Source of the DNA: Anoplopoma fimbria
Lineage: Eukaryota > Chordata > Actinopteri > Perciformes > Anoplopomatidae
Direction of reading: 5' to 3'
Assembly (NCBI RefSeq): GCF_027596085.1
Contig: NC_072456.1
Span: forward strand, 17,888,718 to 17,952,717
DNA: 64,000 nt
Shown here: positions 63,576 to 64,000 of the stretch, piece after piece
How the letters are laid out: every line of letters begins with the position of its first letter
Position numbering within the stretch: position 1 is the first letter of the stretch
Notes under the pieces: model-generated
Database searches by the model: none
Seen by the model: only the letters and a program-made list of their open reading frames with translations
What the model was told of the DNA's origin: nothing
Program-made: the position numbers and the translations under genes

Positions 63576-64000
63576 ATCACTTCTAATGTGTGAATCTGTT
63601 TTTCACTATCAGCTCATTGTAGTTGCTGTGTTCTGAAAAGCACAAAGAGAGAGACAATCATAACATGCATGAGTGTGTCTTTGTTTTTACAGTATAAACT
63701 GCAAAGAGATTAGGCAGCAGACAATTACATGAATTTACATTTTTATGAATGTGATTCAAAAAGCTTTTATTTAGAGGTTAAATTAATGGTTTTCCTGCTG
63801 TGTTGTTTGTTCACTTAAAAATGCCAATGGTTTGGATTTGCACTGTTGGTTCAGTTGCCAACAGAACAAGTCATCTGAGGACTTCACTCTAGGTTTTGGG
63901 GTAATTGTCTTGGGCTTTTTTTCCCCGCTATTTACTGTACTGACATTTATTATAGACTTCGATATACAAAAAAAAGCAGATTAGTCGCTAATAATGATTT

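Overview
This is vertebrate nuclear DNA, most likely from a teleost fish. It is AT-rich, has short exons in long introns, long (CA/TG)n arrays, and several interspersed repeats typical of fish genomes: a tRNA-like SINE ending in ATGG units, tails of the form 'gtcgctttggataaaagcg' followed by ATGTA-type repeats, hAT-type terminal repeats, and an LTR ending GTGACA. There are no bacterial-style genes.

One gene is firmly recognised: pex5l (PEX5-related protein, TRIP8b), on the minus strand. Ten consecutive coding exons were read from splice sites and compared with vertebrate PEX5L from memory. In transcript order they lie at 36000-35896, 27555-27444, 22228-22019, 20829-20706, 20621-20528, 18107-18012, 8945-8829, 6152-6009, 4094-4024 and 2306-~2088. 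All nine junctions keep the reading frame. The joined piece is about 430 codons and covers the variable N-terminal part, the HCN-channel-binding core and the first TPR repeats. The remaining TPR exons should lie below position 1. The first coding exon(s) and promoter were not found and probably lie above 64000 or in very short exons I could not recognise.

Layout: 1-2087 is the intron after the last visible exon and carries hAT-like debris. 2088-8945 holds four TPR/linker exons, a long-terminal-inverted-repeat transposon and a solo LTR. 8946-18011 is a 9 kb intron with a G-quadruplex motif and a possible conserved noncoding block. 18012-22228 is a cluster of four exons. 22229-35895 is intronic, with a nested SINE and hairpins. 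36001-64000 has no recognised exon and is probably 5' intron or upstream sequence. It carries transposon fragments, microsatellites and several blocks that look like regulatory sequence.

I found no demonstrable new system. The most notable signals are a polymorphic-type (TG)n tract in the splice acceptor of a coding exon, five perfect short-spacer inverted repeats (up to 31 bp arms) that look like template-switch products, and a SINE nested in an older inverted copy of its own family.
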